60,353 bases of DNA from an uncultured Collinsella sp. (GCA_937923795.1 CALDWI010000001.1:1-60353), one strand, 5' to 3'; shown: positions 24,570-32,981, counted from the first letter of the stretch. Program-made: numbers and translations. Notes: generated by a model from the letters alone, not told the origin.

Positions 24570-25357
24570 GAACGAATCATCACTCCGTCGGGGTCGATCT
24601 TGTCCTGAATCTTCTTAAGCGTGCGGCGAAGCAGACGCGAAACCTGCACCTGAGAAATACCCAGCTTCTTGGCGATCTCGATCTGGGTCATGCCCTTCAC
24701 AAAGCGCAGCTCGATCACCTCGCGCTCGCGCGGCGAGAAATCACGGATGGCTTCCTCGATCACTAGGCGGTCATCGGTAAAGTCGAGCTCGTTGTCGTCG
24801 TCGGCGTAACGGTCGAGAATCGAAGGGGCATCGTCGGAATCGGACGCACCAGGAGCCTCGATGGGCACCGAGGTATAGGCCGAAGACGATTCCATAGCCT
24901 CGAGGACCTCATCGACAGTCACATCTAGATACTCAGCGATCTCCTCAACCTTGGGCGAACGCTGCAGCTCGTTGGTAAGTTTGTCAGTAGCCTGGTTGAC
25001 CTTGGCCGAGAGCTCCTGCAGACGACGCGGTACGCGCACACTCCAGCCCTTGTCGCGAAAATGGCGTTTGATCTCGCCCAGGATAGTGGGTGTCGCAAAC
25101 GTCGTGAACTCGAGTCCGCGCTCGGGATCAAAACGGTCGATAGCCTTGAGCAAGCCCAGATAGCCGACCTGCATGAGGTCGTCGAGCGGCTCGCCGCGAT
25201 TCTTAAATTTGTTGGCAAGAAACCTTACCAGGTTCATATGGGACATGACGAGCTGCTCACGGGCGTCCGGATCACCGGTCTCCTTGTAACGACGAAACAG
25301 CTCGCGGGTTTTCTCCTTGTCCCAAGCGGTCTTGCCGCTCCGGGAACGTTCGGTCAT
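24566..25357 (-). CDS. RNA polymerase sigma factor, SigB/SigF/SigG subfamily
   Basis: A 263-residue sigma-70 factor of group 3. Region 2 lies about residues 35-105 (MQVGYLGLLKAIDRFDP; FTTFATPTILGEIKRHFRD), region 3 about 115-190, and region 4 about 205-255 (FSPREREVIELRF; GISQVQVSRLLRRTLKKI). The subfamily directs general-stress or sporulation genes and is normally held by an RsbW/SpoIIAB partner. An RsbW-like gene sits immediately upstream with a one-base gap, but no anti-anti-sigma gene (RsbV/SpoIIAA) is adjacent. Confidence 0.92.
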   Translation of the reverse strand: MTERSRSGKTAWDKEKTRELFRRYKETGDPDAREQLVMSHMNLVRFLANKFKNRGEPLDDLMQVGYLGLLKAIDRFDPERGLEFTTFATPTILGEIKRHFRDKGWSVRVPRRLQELSAKVNQATDKLTNELQRSPKVEEIAEYLDVTVDEVLEAMESSSAYTSVPIEAPGASDSDDAPSILDRYADDDNELDFTDDRLVIEEAIRDFSPREREVIELRFVKGMTQIEIAKKLGISQVQVSRLLRRTLKKIQDKIDPDGVMIRS

Positions 25358-25358
25358 A

Positions 25359-25736
25359 TTAGATATCCGCCTTGAGGTCGAGGGAAAGCGTCAGGGGCGC
25401 CGTAGTCTTTTCGTAGGAGTCGCACACGCTCGCGAGGATGAGCTCGGCATACACCGCAGCCTGGTCGTCTTCATCGACCGTAGCCTGGTCGCCAAAGGTA
25501 ATAGTCATGCCCACGTGCGATTCGTCGACATCGAATTTGATCGAGATATCGTCGGAATCAACAGCCGTGCAGCCAAAGATGAAGGCTTCCTCGGCAGCCA
25601 TACGGATGTCCTCGATGCGATCGACAGACATGGAACACAGGGCACCAACGTTGGCTGCCGTCATGCGCACAAGGCGAGCGAGACGCGGGTCGCCGGCAAC
25701 GGTCAACGTGATGGGGCAGGTTGCTTCGCTACTCAT
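25359..25736 (-). CDS. RsbW-like putative anti-sigma protein with degenerate ATP site
   Basis: A 125-residue protein with the outline of the GHKL anti-sigma family: helix ARLVRMTAANVGALC, then IEDIRMAAEEAFIFGCTAV aligned with the RsbW N-box helix. The N-box Asn and following His of RsbW (EACTNAVQHA) are absent; the aligned stretch reads EEAFIFGCTA. No clear G1 motif (DxGxG) is visible either; FGDQATVDEDD is the nearest. Its place directly upstream of a SigB-type factor, with GAGGAG before ATG 25736, supports an anti-sigma role. Kinase or ATP-dependent switching is doubtful on sequence. Confidence 0.7.
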   Translation of the reverse strand: MSSEATCPITLTVAGDPRLARLVRMTAANVGALCSMSVDRIEDIRMAAEEAFIFGCTAVDSDDISIKFDVDESHVGMTITFGDQATVDEDDQAAVYAELILASVCDSYEKTTAPLTLSLDLKADI

Positions 25737-26316
25737 CGCAGGACTCCTCAGAGGTCTCGGAGGGTGTATAGGTGTAATACTGAGCCGGCTTGGCTACAGA
25801 ATTTTGAGCCACATCCGCGCCATCGGCGGCCTCGTCCTCGCCAATTAGGACGCGCTCGGTAGGCTGCTCGGCCTCCGCAGCGGCAGCGGCGAGCTTGCGA
25901 TCGGCATCGGCTGCAGGAGCCTTCACCTTATTGAAGAGCTTCTGCACAGCACCGGCAGCAGAGTCGGTCACGCTCGACACAGCATTGCTGGCCTCGGCCA
26001 TGCTGCCCGTAACCTCGGAAATGTCGCGAACCACGGCTTCGACCTCTACGAGATTGGAGGTAAGGGCATCAACTGCCGTCTTGCTCGACTTAAGCAGCGG
26101 CTCCATCTGAGCAAGCGCCGGCGTAAGCTCATCGACAGCGCCATCGAGCTTTGCCACCACAGGCTGAGCCTCGGCGATGGTGTTGTTAAGGTCGTTGACG
26201 GTCTTATCGAGCGAGTCGACAACGGTGCGGGTCTTGCGCAGGGTAAGCGCGAGCTCAACGATGGCCCACACGCCGGCAACGGCGAGCAGCAGCAGGGCGA
26301 TTTGAATGGGACTCAT
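25729..26316 (-). CDS. DUF948-like membrane-anchored coiled-coil protein
   Basis: A 195-residue protein with one N-terminal membrane segment (IQIALLLLAVAGVWAIVELAL) followed by a long amphipathic helix region (about residues 27-130) resembling DUF948/YtxG proteins and methyl-accepting coiled coils. The C-terminus is Ala/Glu-rich and ends in TPSETSEESCDE. ATG 26316 has GGGAGG upstream, and its end overlaps the RsbW-like gene by eight bases. It is the first gene of the sigma-factor operon. YtxG in Bacillus belongs to the general-stress regulon, which suits the context. Exact function unknown. Confidence 0.8.
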   Translation of the reverse strand: MSPIQIALLLLAVAGVWAIVELALTLRKTRTVVDSLDKTVNDLNNTIAEAQPVVAKLDGAVDELTPALAQMEPLLKSSKTAVDALTSNLVEVEAVVRDISEVTGSMAEASNAVSSVTDSAAGAVQKLFNKVKAPAADADRKLAAAAAEAEQPTERVLIGEDEAADGADVAQNSVAKPAQYYTYTPSETSEESCDE

Positions 26317-26416
26317 ACAATCCTCCCAAAGGAATCGATATACAGACGATTTCCATGGTACCCCAAAGAGGACCGAACATGCCAAGAGCAGCAACGTGGG
26401 ACAAAATTATCAGCAG

Positions 26417-27766
26417 CTACTTCGGTGCATTCCCGCTGCGGTCGCGTTCGCTTTGCTCTACGCGCCATTCTTCCCAACCGCGGCCGGCAGGCTGCCAGAA
26501 CACGCCGCGCTCCAGTCCCTCGGGCAAATAGCGCTGATCGACCCAGCCTTCGGGATAATCATGTGGATACTTATACACACCGTATTCATCGCTGCCCGGG
26601 CGATGGCGATCGCGCAGATAACTCGGCACCTCGCGAAGCCCACTAGAATGGATATCGGCCAGCGCCGCATCGATCGAAGCCTCACACGCGTTGGATTTTG
26701 GCGCCAAGCACACATAGAGTGCAGCCTGAGCCAGGTTAATGCGGCACTCGGGATAGCCAATGACCTCGGCAGACTTAAACGCGGCATGCGCCACCAAAAG
26801 CGCCTGCGGGTCGGCGTTGCCAACATCCTCAGAAGCGTGAATCATAATGCGGCGAGCGATAAACTTAGGATCCTCCCCAGCATCGATCATGCGCGCGAGC
26901 CAATAGATCGTGGCATCGGGGTCACTACCGCGCATGGACTTGATGAACGCACTGATGATGTCGTAGTGCATGTCGCCGTTTTTGTCATACGTAAAGCCGC
27001 GACGCGGGTTGGCAATCTTCACGTCATCCACGGTGATGGGATAGCGCTCCCCCGCCGCAGGCGCTGGCGTTCCCTCGGTATCGGGACGCGTGACGGCAAT
27101 CTCGCTCGCAAGCTCGAGCGTCGTGAGCGCCGAGCGAGCGTCACCCGCTGCCAGCGTGCAAATGGTCTTGACCGTATCCTCATCGGCCGAGAACTTTCCG
27201 TTCAAGCCCTGTGGTGCCTCGAGCGCACGCTCAATAAGCGTGGCGATATCCTCATCCTTCAGATGTTCAAGCTCCACCACGCGCCCGCGCGACAACAGTG
27301 CCGAGTTGACCTCAAAGTACGGGTTCTCTGTCGTAGCGCCAATCATAATGACGGTACGGTTCTCAACTGCATGCAGCAGGGCATCCTGCTGCGACTTAGA
27401 GAAGCGATGAATCTCATCGATAAATAGAATGGTGCGACGGTCGTACGTATTCAGGCGCGTCTTGGCCTCATCAATCACGCGACGCAGGTCCTTCACGGTA
27501 CCCGTGACGGCGCTGACCTCGACAAACTCGCTCTTGGTATGGTTGGCGATAATGTGGGCCAGCGTCGTCTTACCCGTACCGGCCGGCCCGTACAGAATCA
27601 CGCTCGAAAGCACGTCGTGCTCGATCGCGGCACGCAACCATGAGCCCTTACCGACGGCCTTTTGCTGGCCCACATACTCGTCGAGCGAATTGGGGCGCAT
27701 GCGCACCGCAAGCGGCGCATTTTTAAAGGAACGCTCGCGCGTCGAGGCAGAAAAAAGGTCGTCCAT
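26417..27766 (-). CDS. rarA: Replication-associated recombination protein RarA (MgsA)
   Basis: AAA+ ATPase of the clamp-loader clade that acts at stalled replication forks. The 449-residue protein has Walker A GPAGTGKTT near residue 55, Walker B LFIDEIHRF, the sensor GATTENPYFEVNSALLSR, and the C-terminal tetramerisation region with SMRGSDPDATIYWLARM. ATG 27766 is the conserved start; extra upstream codons are possible. It is followed by 100 bases containing a partial GTGGGACAAAA element, then the stress operon. Confidence 0.94.
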   Translation of the reverse strand: MDDLFSASTRERSFKNAPLAVRMRPNSLDEYVGQQKAVGKGSWLRAAIEHDVLSSVILYGPAGTGKTTLAHIIANHTKSEFVEVSAVTGTVKDLRRVIDEAKTRLNTYDRRTILFIDEIHRFSKSQQDALLHAVENRTVIMIGATTENPYFEVNSALLSRGRVVELEHLKDEDIATLIERALEAPQGLNGKFSADEDTVKTICTLAAGDARSALTTLELASEIAVTRPDTEGTPAPAAGERYPITVDDVKIANPRRGFTYDKNGDMHYDIISAFIKSMRGSDPDATIYWLARMIDAGEDPKFIARRIMIHASEDVGNADPQALLVAHAAFKSAEVIGYPECRINLAQAALYVCLAPKSNACEASIDAALADIHSSGLREVPSYLRDRHRPGSDEYGVYKYPHDYPEGWVDQRYLPEGLERGVFWQPAGRGWEEWRVEQSERDRSGNAPK

Positions 27767-27826
27767 AGCCATCCCGTGCATCCATCAAAATCGTTGTTCC
27801 TCAACAGTATACCGAAAATATACGAA

Positions 27827-29074
27827 CTACCGTTCGTTAATATAGGTACGATGCGGAAACTTCAGCCCCGGGAACAGCTTGCTCGTCAGCTCACAGAAAT
27901 AGCCGTCCGTCATGCTCGAAATGTAATCCACTACGGTCTGATCTTTATCATCCTGCCATGCATAGGTGCGATTGTAGTAGGAAAGCTGCCGCTCAATGCG
28001 CGAAATGTGATGCTTAAAGATATACGAAGACTCGTCGCCTTCGTTTATATCCTGCAGGCAACGGTCATAGAGCTTTTCGAACGCCTCGCGCAGCTCCGTT
28101 TCGGAGTCGCCCTCGATGCCGCCCTTGCTATAGATCTTCTCGTAGTTCTCGCGCTTAGCGCGGCGGATTTCCTCGAACAGGTCCTCGCTCATCTCGATGC
28201 GCGGCTTGCCATAGCTGTGCTCGACGATATCGATAGAGGCATGCGTGAGAATCCAGCTGTTGTATGCTCCGCCAAGCCCATCGTCAAAAGCGTCGGGTGA
28301 CAGCAGGCCCGCCGCAATGGCGTCTTGGCGATCACGCCCCGCATAGGCAAGAATATCCGAGATGCGAACGACACAGCCCTCAAGCGTCATGGGGCGCAAG
28401 TGCTCAATTGCGCTATAGCCTGTGGCAATGCAATCCTCGACGGTTCGATCGAACTGGTCAAAGGAACCCATGTCCGAGAGCTCGAACACACGCTGCTCGT
28501 ACTCGCCGTTGTGGCAGAGCACGCCATCGAGCGTCTGAAGCGACACGTTGCGACCGTACAGCGCATCGAGAACGTGGACCGACTGCACGTTATGGAAAAA
28601 ATAACGACCCGTGCGCTCGTGATAGATATCGTTGAGGAATCGCTCGCCGGCATGGCCGAAAGGCGTGTGCCCCAAGTCGTGACCCAGACCGATCGCTTCA
28701 ATCAGATCGCAGTTGAGCCCGAGGGCGCGACCGATATCGCGCGCAATGCGCGAGACGAGCTGCACGTGTAGACCACGACGCGACAAGTCGTCGTTGCTTC
28801 GAAAGCTAAAAACCTGCGTTTTGCCTGCATAACGGGTGTACGCCGGTAGATGGAGGATTTTTTCGGTATCGCGCATAAACGCCGGACGCATAAGCGTGCC
28901 TTTGTCCGCATCGCGATCGACACGACGAATGACCTGGTCGTCGTTGCAACGATACGGATTGACAGTGCCCGAAGCACGATTGGCGGCAATGCGCTCGACG
29001 AGCTCGGGCGACAACGCCGAAGGAATACGGTCCATACGCGCCTTGATGGCGGCCGTTTCTTGATTAGTTGCCAT
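27827..29074 (-). CDS. dgt: dGTP triphosphohydrolase-like HD protein
   Basis: HD-domain enzyme predicted to hydrolyse dGTP or other dNTPs to the nucleoside and triphosphate, helping control nucleotide pools. The 415-residue protein contains RNDDLSRRGLHVQLV... and the metal-binding GLGHDLGHTPFGHAGE around residues 130-145, followed by the downstream Asp of the HD set in EGCVVRISDILAYAGRD. ATG 29074 has AAGGAG upstream. In many bacteria it lies beside dnaG; here it sits between rarA and a prepilin peptidase. Deoxyguanosine specificity is assumed, not shown. Confidence 0.9.
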   Translation of the reverse strand: MATNQETAAIKARMDRIPSALSPELVERIAANRASGTVNPYRCNDDQVIRRVDRDADKGTLMRPAFMRDTEKILHLPAYTRYAGKTQVFSFRSNDDLSRRGLHVQLVSRIARDIGRALGLNCDLIEAIGLGHDLGHTPFGHAGERFLNDIYHERTGRYFFHNVQSVHVLDALYGRNVSLQTLDGVLCHNGEYEQRVFELSDMGSFDQFDRTVEDCIATGYSAIEHLRPMTLEGCVVRISDILAYAGRDRQDAIAAGLLSPDAFDDGLGGAYNSWILTHASIDIVEHSYGKPRIEMSEDLFEEIRRAKRENYEKIYSKGGIEGDSETELREAFEKLYDRCLQDINEGDESSYIFKHHISRIERQLSYYNRTYAWQDDKDQTVVDYISSMTDGYFCELTSKLFPGLKFPHRTYINER

Positions 29075-29105
29075 GGCATGCTCCTTAAGAACGATGCGCA
29101 ATCGG

Positions 29106-29528
29106 TTACAGAGTGCAGCCCACGACCTCGATTATGGCAAAAATCGGGACTAAAAACGGGAGCAATGGCAGGGAGCGCGATTTTGTGAAGAGGCAGGAGA
29201 GGGCCAGGGCCAGGAGTGCGACGGCAAATGCCACGATGCCACCCATAGGGTCGAGCGTGCAAAGCGCGAAGAGTGCTTTGGCGTCCCCCATGCCAATCCC
29301 CGGGGCTTGACGAAGGCGCCGCCAGAGCGACTCAGTAAGCACAAGGGCAAGGTAGACGATGACCGCAAGACCGGCATGATCAAGTGCAGCGTTAACGCCC
29401 CTGTCGAGCCAAACGCCTGCTAACGCCGCCACGGCACATGCGCCGGCAAGCTCATTGGGAAACCGCCGCTCACGGGCATCAATCCACGCGCCGGCAAAGA
29501 TGCAAATCCAAAACGGGATATAGATCAT
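29106..29528 (-). CDS. A24 family prepilin peptidase (TadV/PilD-like)
   Basis: A 140-residue, multi-pass membrane aspartic peptidase of the A24 family, lacking the N-methyltransferase half of full PilD. The first catalytic Asp is in AGAWIDARERRFPN and the second in GIGMGDAKAL (the GxGD motif). Such short forms (TadV/FppA) mature Flp-type or type IV pilins. ATG 29528 follows AGGAGG; the longer upstream frame is not needed. No pilin, tad or secretion gene is in the window, so its substrate is unknown. Presenilin-like or other GxGD proteases are a less likely alternative. Confidence 0.83.
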   Translation of the reverse strand: MIYIPFWICIFAGAWIDARERRFPNELAGACAVAALAGVWLDRGVNAALDHAGLAVIVYLALVLTESLWRRLRQAPGIGMGDAKALFALCTLDPMGGIVAFAVALLALALSCLFTKSRSLPLLPFLVPIFAIIEVVGCTL

Positions 29529-29554
29529 CGAAAACCTCCTTGAGCAGCTGCTCA

Positions 29555-29601
29555 AAAGCAAAAACCACCACAAAGGTGCCTGTCCCCTTTGCGGTGGTTT
29601 T
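29555..29601 (-). terminator. Terminator of the glycosyltransferase gene
   Basis: AAAACCACCACAAAGG (29561-29576) pairs with CCTTTGCGGTGGTTTT (29586-29601). On the minus strand the stem ends in TTTTTGCTTTT. Its core CACAAAGG / CCTTTG recurs in the terminator at 37385-37420. Confidence 0.85.
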
Positions 29602-29609
29602 GGTGGTGG

Positions 29610-30905
29610 TTATTTGGCGCCTTGCATGACCTCGTCAAGGGTAACGCTGACGGCGTGCTGCGTCGGGACCCAGTCGACCTTCAGGAACAGCGCGGCCACC
29701 GTGATGGGGATATAGCTGAACATAAAGATCGGGAAGGTAAACAGGTTAGTCACCAGACGCCACTTTTGCGCGCAGTGAATATGCTTGTACTCAAAGATAG
29801 TCGTGAGCAGCGCCAGGATAAAGAAAGTCAGATACATCATGGCGAAGGTCATAATGAGCGAAGCGGCACAGGCCTGCATCTCGACTTCGGTAGCCAAAAA
29901 GCCGTGCGAGAGTCCACCCACGATCAGGAACGTCGCATTGGCGAGCATCGAGATGAGCGACAGCAGCATACCCGGGGCGATCGTCATGAACATGTCGTAG
30001 GCGGCAAAGCGATGGTAGCGGAAGGTCGACTTGACCAGGTGCTTACCGTAAGTAAAGAACACCTGGTAGAAGCCCTTGGTCCAACGCATGCGCTGTTTCC
30101 AGGACGCCTTAAACGTCACGGGTTGTTCGTCAAAGAACTCCGCCGGCGCATAGCCAATGCGAATGCCGTGAATGGCGCAGAACGTGGTGAACTGAATGTC
30201 CTCGGTCAGCGTGTGGAACTGCCAACCGTGCATGCCCTCGATAACGCTGGCGGAGATGAGGTAGCCCGAACCCGAAACAGCGCAGGACGTCTTGCAGATA
30301 TTACGCGCGTTGTTGAGAAAGCGCGCCTCGCGTAGATACCACGTGGCATTAGCAGCCGAGATCCACGAGCTGCCGAAGTTCTTGGAATTGCGATAGCTCG
30401 TGACCACATGGAAGCCCTGGTCAAAGGCATCATTCATCTTGGAAACGTAATCGCGGGAGATGACGTTATCGGCATCGAAGATAAAGTAGCCCTCAAACGT
30501 GTCGGGATACTCGTTGAGAATGCGGTCGAAGCCAAAGTCCATGACCCAGCTCTTGCCCTTGCGGGCCAGGTCATTGCGCTCGTAAACAATGGCACCGGCC
30601 TCGCGCGCGAGCTGCGCCGTGTTGTCGGTGCAGGCATCGGCGACCACGAAAACCTCGATGAGCTCGGACGGATAATCCTGGTCCTTGATGGAGCGAACGA
30701 GGTTGGCGATCACGGCCTCCTCATTATGCGCCGCGATAAAAAAGGCATAGCGATGGAGTTTTTTGGCCTTGGGAGGCGCGACCTCGCCACGAAGAGCGCC
30801 AATGACAAAGAAGACCACCTGGTACAGAAAGCAGACCGTGAGCAGCGTGACGACAATCTGGTTGAAGATCACGATGGGTGTGTTGGTTTGTAAAAAGGCG
30901 AGCAT
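29610..30905 (-). CDS. Membrane glycosyltransferase family 2 (polysaccharide synthase-like)
   Basis: A processive-type GT2 of 431 residues: one N-terminal membrane helix, a cytosolic catalytic domain and three or four C-terminal helices. The D,D,D,QxxRW signature is present: VVADACTDNT, FIFDADN, LTEDIQF and KQRMRW. The arrangement resembles IcaA/PgaC/BcsA, so it may make an exported polysaccharide such as poly-N-acetylglucosamine or a glycolipid, but no partner biosynthetic genes are adjacent. ATG 30905 has GGGAG upstream. It follows the lspA-rluD pair by 82 bases. Confidence 0.86.
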   Translation of the reverse strand: MLAFLQTNTPIVIFNQIVVTLLTVCFLYQVVFFVIGALRGEVAPPKAKKLHRYAFFIAAHNEEAVIANLVRSIKDQDYPSELIEVFVVADACTDNTAQLAREAGAIVYERNDLARKGKSWVMDFGFDRILNEYPDTFEGYFIFDADNVISRDYVSKMNDAFDQGFHVVTSYRNSKNFGSSWISAANATWYLREARFLNNARNICKTSCAVSGSGYLISASVIEGMHGWQFHTLTEDIQFTTFCAIHGIRIGYAPAEFFDEQPVTFKASWKQRMRWTKGFYQVFFTYGKHLVKSTFRYHRFAAYDMFMTIAPGMLLSLISMLANATFLIVGGLSHGFLATEVEMQACAASLIMTFAMMYLTFFILALLTTIFEYKHIHCAQKWRLVTNLFTFPIFMFSYIPITVAALFLKVDWVPTQHAVSVTLDEVMQGAK

Positions 30906-30987
30906 GCAGGCTCCCAGCAACGCGTAACGTAAACAATCGTATATCTTACCGCAGGCTTACCGAGTTCAAGAAACCACCTAATACTGG

Positions 30988-32001
30988 CTAGGCTTCGAGA
31001 AGACCGAGCTGCGGAACGATTTCATCTCCAACGGCCGTGCGACCGAGCGAGCGCGGAGCCAGATCGTCGAGAACCGCAGCGAGATCCCACGGCAACTCGT
31101 CGCGGCACTCAATGCGCTCCCCCGTCACGGGATGGTCGAACGCCACGCGCCAGGAATGAAGGAACTGCCTGGTCAGGCCCTGGTCGGCGCGCGCATCGCA
31201 CTTGCCGTAGAGTGGATCGCCCACGCAGGCGTGGTTGATATGACGCATATGCACGCGAATCTGGTGCGTGCGACCGGTAAACAGATGGCACTCAACGAGC
31301 GTATAACCATCGTCAAAGCGCGTGGAATCAAAGCGCTCGAGGACTTTAAAGGTCGTAATGGCCTGACGGGCAAAGGGGTCGTCCGAAACCGCCATCTTGA
31401 CGCGGTCGCGCGTAGAACGGGCGATACCGGTATTGATGGTGCCCTCGTCCATGGCGATGTGCCCGTGGACAAGCGTGATATAGCGGCGGTCGAGCGTACG
31501 CGTGCGAATGAGATTTTGAAGCGCGCGCTGGGTGTCGTCGTCTTTTGCCGCGAGCATAAGGCCCGAGGTATCGCGATCCAGGCGATGCACGATGCCGGGG
31601 CGGTCCTCACCCTGCACGGTACCAAGATGATCGATACCGCAGTGGTAGACCAAGGCGTTCGCAAGCGTGCCGCTCTCGTGGCCGTGGGCGGGATGGCACA
31701 CCAGCCCGCGCTGCTTGGAGAGCACAATGAGATAGTCGTCCTCATAGCGAATGTCGAGCGGGATGGCCTCGGGAATCACATCGGTGGGATCGTGCGGCTC
31801 GGGCAGGTCGACCGAGATGCGGTCACCGGCGCGTACGGCATACTTTTTTGACAGACAGGTCTCGCCGTTCACGATTACGGCGCCGCCCTCGATCAGATGC
31901 GCGCAGGCAGAGCGCGTGGGGCAGCCGTCGTTGGCACCCAGAAAGGCGTCGAGACGCTGGCCAGAGCAATCGTCGGCAACAAGAATATGGATGTCGGCCA
32001 T
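30988..32001 (-). CDS. rluD: RluA/RluD-type 23S rRNA pseudouridine synthase
   Basis: Converts uridines to pseudouridine in 23S rRNA (or tRNA, depending on subclass). The 337-residue protein has an N-terminal S4 domain (GQRLDAFLGANDGCPTRS to AVIVNGE), then the catalytic domain with the motif PGIVHRLDRDTSGLM and the conserved Asp, plus GRTHQIRVHM. The start overlaps lspA in TAATG, so the two are co-translated, a common actinobacterial and Firmicute order. Exact uridine targets are not predictable from this window. Confidence 0.93.
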   Translation of the reverse strand: MADIHILVADDCSGQRLDAFLGANDGCPTRSACAHLIEGGAVIVNGETCLSKKYAVRAGDRISVDLPEPHDPTDVIPEAIPLDIRYEDDYLIVLSKQRGLVCHPAHGHESGTLANALVYHCGIDHLGTVQGEDRPGIVHRLDRDTSGLMLAAKDDDTQRALQNLIRTRTLDRRYITLVHGHIAMDEGTINTGIARSTRDRVKMAVSDDPFARQAITTFKVLERFDSTRFDDGYTLVECHLFTGRTHQIRVHMRHINHACVGDPLYGKCDARADQGLTRQFLHSWRVAFDHPVTGERIECRDELPWDLAAVLDDLAPRSLGRTAVGDEIVPQLGLLEA

Positions 32002-32600
32002 TAACGCTCGTTCCTTTCGCGAATCTTGCGGGCACGCTCCCCACGCTGCTTGGCTTTGCGCTTAGCGCGGGCCTCATCACGGGCATTGAGCTCAGCAGTC
32101 GCATCGACCTCGCGAGCGGCGGGACTCAAGAACATGTAACCGATAAGCGCCAGCACAACACCGACCGTAATGCCGATATCGGCCACATTGAAGACGGGAA
32201 AGTCGATGAAGGTGGTGGCAATAAAATCGGTCACGAAGCCAAAGGCCAAACGATCGATAGCGTTGCCGATAGCACCGCCCGCAACCATCGCCATGCCCAC
32301 AACCTCAAGATGGGCGAGCTGAGGTGCACGAACGAGGTACACGGCAATAGCGACAATGACCGCCAGCGCCAGCACGGCAAACGCGATGCCATGCCCCTCG
32401 CCCATGCTAAAGGCAGCGCCGATATTGCGGACAAACAGGAAGTCGATCACGCCGGGGATGACGGTCACATGCAGTGCATCGCCCACGGCACGAACCGCAA
32501 GCTTGGTCAACTGGTCAACAAGCAGCACAACCAGCGCCACCCCACCAGCAACACCCAACCGCCAACCCAAAGGCGGCGTCATATCCCCAGTACGACCCAA
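32001..32600 (-). CDS. lspA: Lipoprotein signal peptidase (SPase II)
   Basis: Membrane aspartic peptidase that cleaves lipoprotein signal peptides after lipidation. The 199-residue protein has four hydrophobic segments, NIGAAFSM, and the catalytic aspartates in GNAIDRL and FNVADIGI. The C-terminal 45 residues are highly charged (Arg/Lys/Glu) and lie outside the family core. The TTG at 32600 follows AGGGG with six-base spacing; ATG 32582 is possible but has no well-spaced ribosome site. Confidence 0.92.
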   Translation of the reverse strand: MGRTGDMTPPLGWRLGVAGGVALVVLLVDQLTKLAVRAVGDALHVTVIPGVIDFLFVRNIGAAFSMGEGHGIAFAVLALAVIVAIAVYLVRAPQLAHLEVVGMAMVAGGAIGNAIDRLAFGFVTDFIATTFIDFPVFNVADIGITVGVVLALIGYMFLSPAAREVDATAELNARDEARAKRKAKQRGERARKIRERNER

Positions 32601-32713
32601 ATCAATCCCCTGCCCTCAGAACAATCGAATTCCGTTGAACGCAATTAACCATCTTATATTGCCATACGCAGAGCGCACGACATATCCACCAACGCAAGCG
32701 AAATAACCAGCAC

Positions 32714-32750
32714 AAAACGAAAGCGACATTCCGAAAAACAGAATGCCGCT
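32714..32750 (-). terminator. Terminator candidate downstream of ileS
   Basis: AGCGACATTC (32722-32731) pairs with GAATGCCGCT (32741-32750), with one G-U wobble. On the minus strand it is followed by TTCGTTTTG. It lies about 250 bases after the ileS stop and before lspA, so it may end ileS transcripts that pass through the foldback elements. Confidence 0.55.
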
Positions 32751-32765
32751 TAAATATGACACAGG

Positions 32766-32821
32766 TAGTCGTTGGGGACGTTCTTGTTTGACTAGTCGTT
32801 TAAGAACGTCCCCAACGACTA
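32766..32821. repeat. REP-like hairpin with perfect 20-bp arms
   Basis: TAGTCGTTGGGGACGTTCTT (32766-32785) is exactly complementary to 32802-32821. The 16-base loop has GTTTGA-CTAG-TCGTTTAA, which matches the loop end of the hairpin at 6463-6533 (GTTGAA-TCGTTTAA). The octamer TAGTCGTT also occurs in the left arm and again in the loop. No transposase is nearby. Confidence 0.85.
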
Positions 32822-32830
32822 GGTCCATAG

Positions 32831-32981
32831 AAACGCCGCATTACCGTCGCCAACAGCGAAAACGTCCCTAAGCGAGCAAGGTGACGTGAAAGAGGAGGGA
32901 AGCGTACTTTGGTACGCGACCGACGATTGAACGTCAGATTGCCGCTTAGGGGCGTTTGCAGCGTCGGTAGGTTACGGCGTT
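32831..32981. repeat. About 150-bp imperfect foldback element beside ileS
   Basis: The two halves of this stretch are imperfect reverse complements: AACGCCG (32832) with CGGCGTT (32975), AAACGTCCCTAAGCG with CGCTTAGGGGCGTTT, and TGACGT with ACGTCA. The apex is GCGTAC-TTTG-GTACGC (32902-32917). There is no coding frame of note. The right end overlaps another hairpin (32967-33001) that would compete for the same CGGCGTT. It could be a structured RNA or a mobile palindromic element. Confidence 0.75.

Noticed and set aside
26317..26416. SigB-type promoter upstream of the stress operon
   Set aside because: A GTTCGG and a GGGTAC occur, but their spacing is too short for the SigB consensus.
32616..32828. 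70-codon minus-strand frame with hydrophobic stretches
   Set aside because: It runs through the REP-like hairpin and the terminator candidate and has no ribosome site or homologue I recognise.
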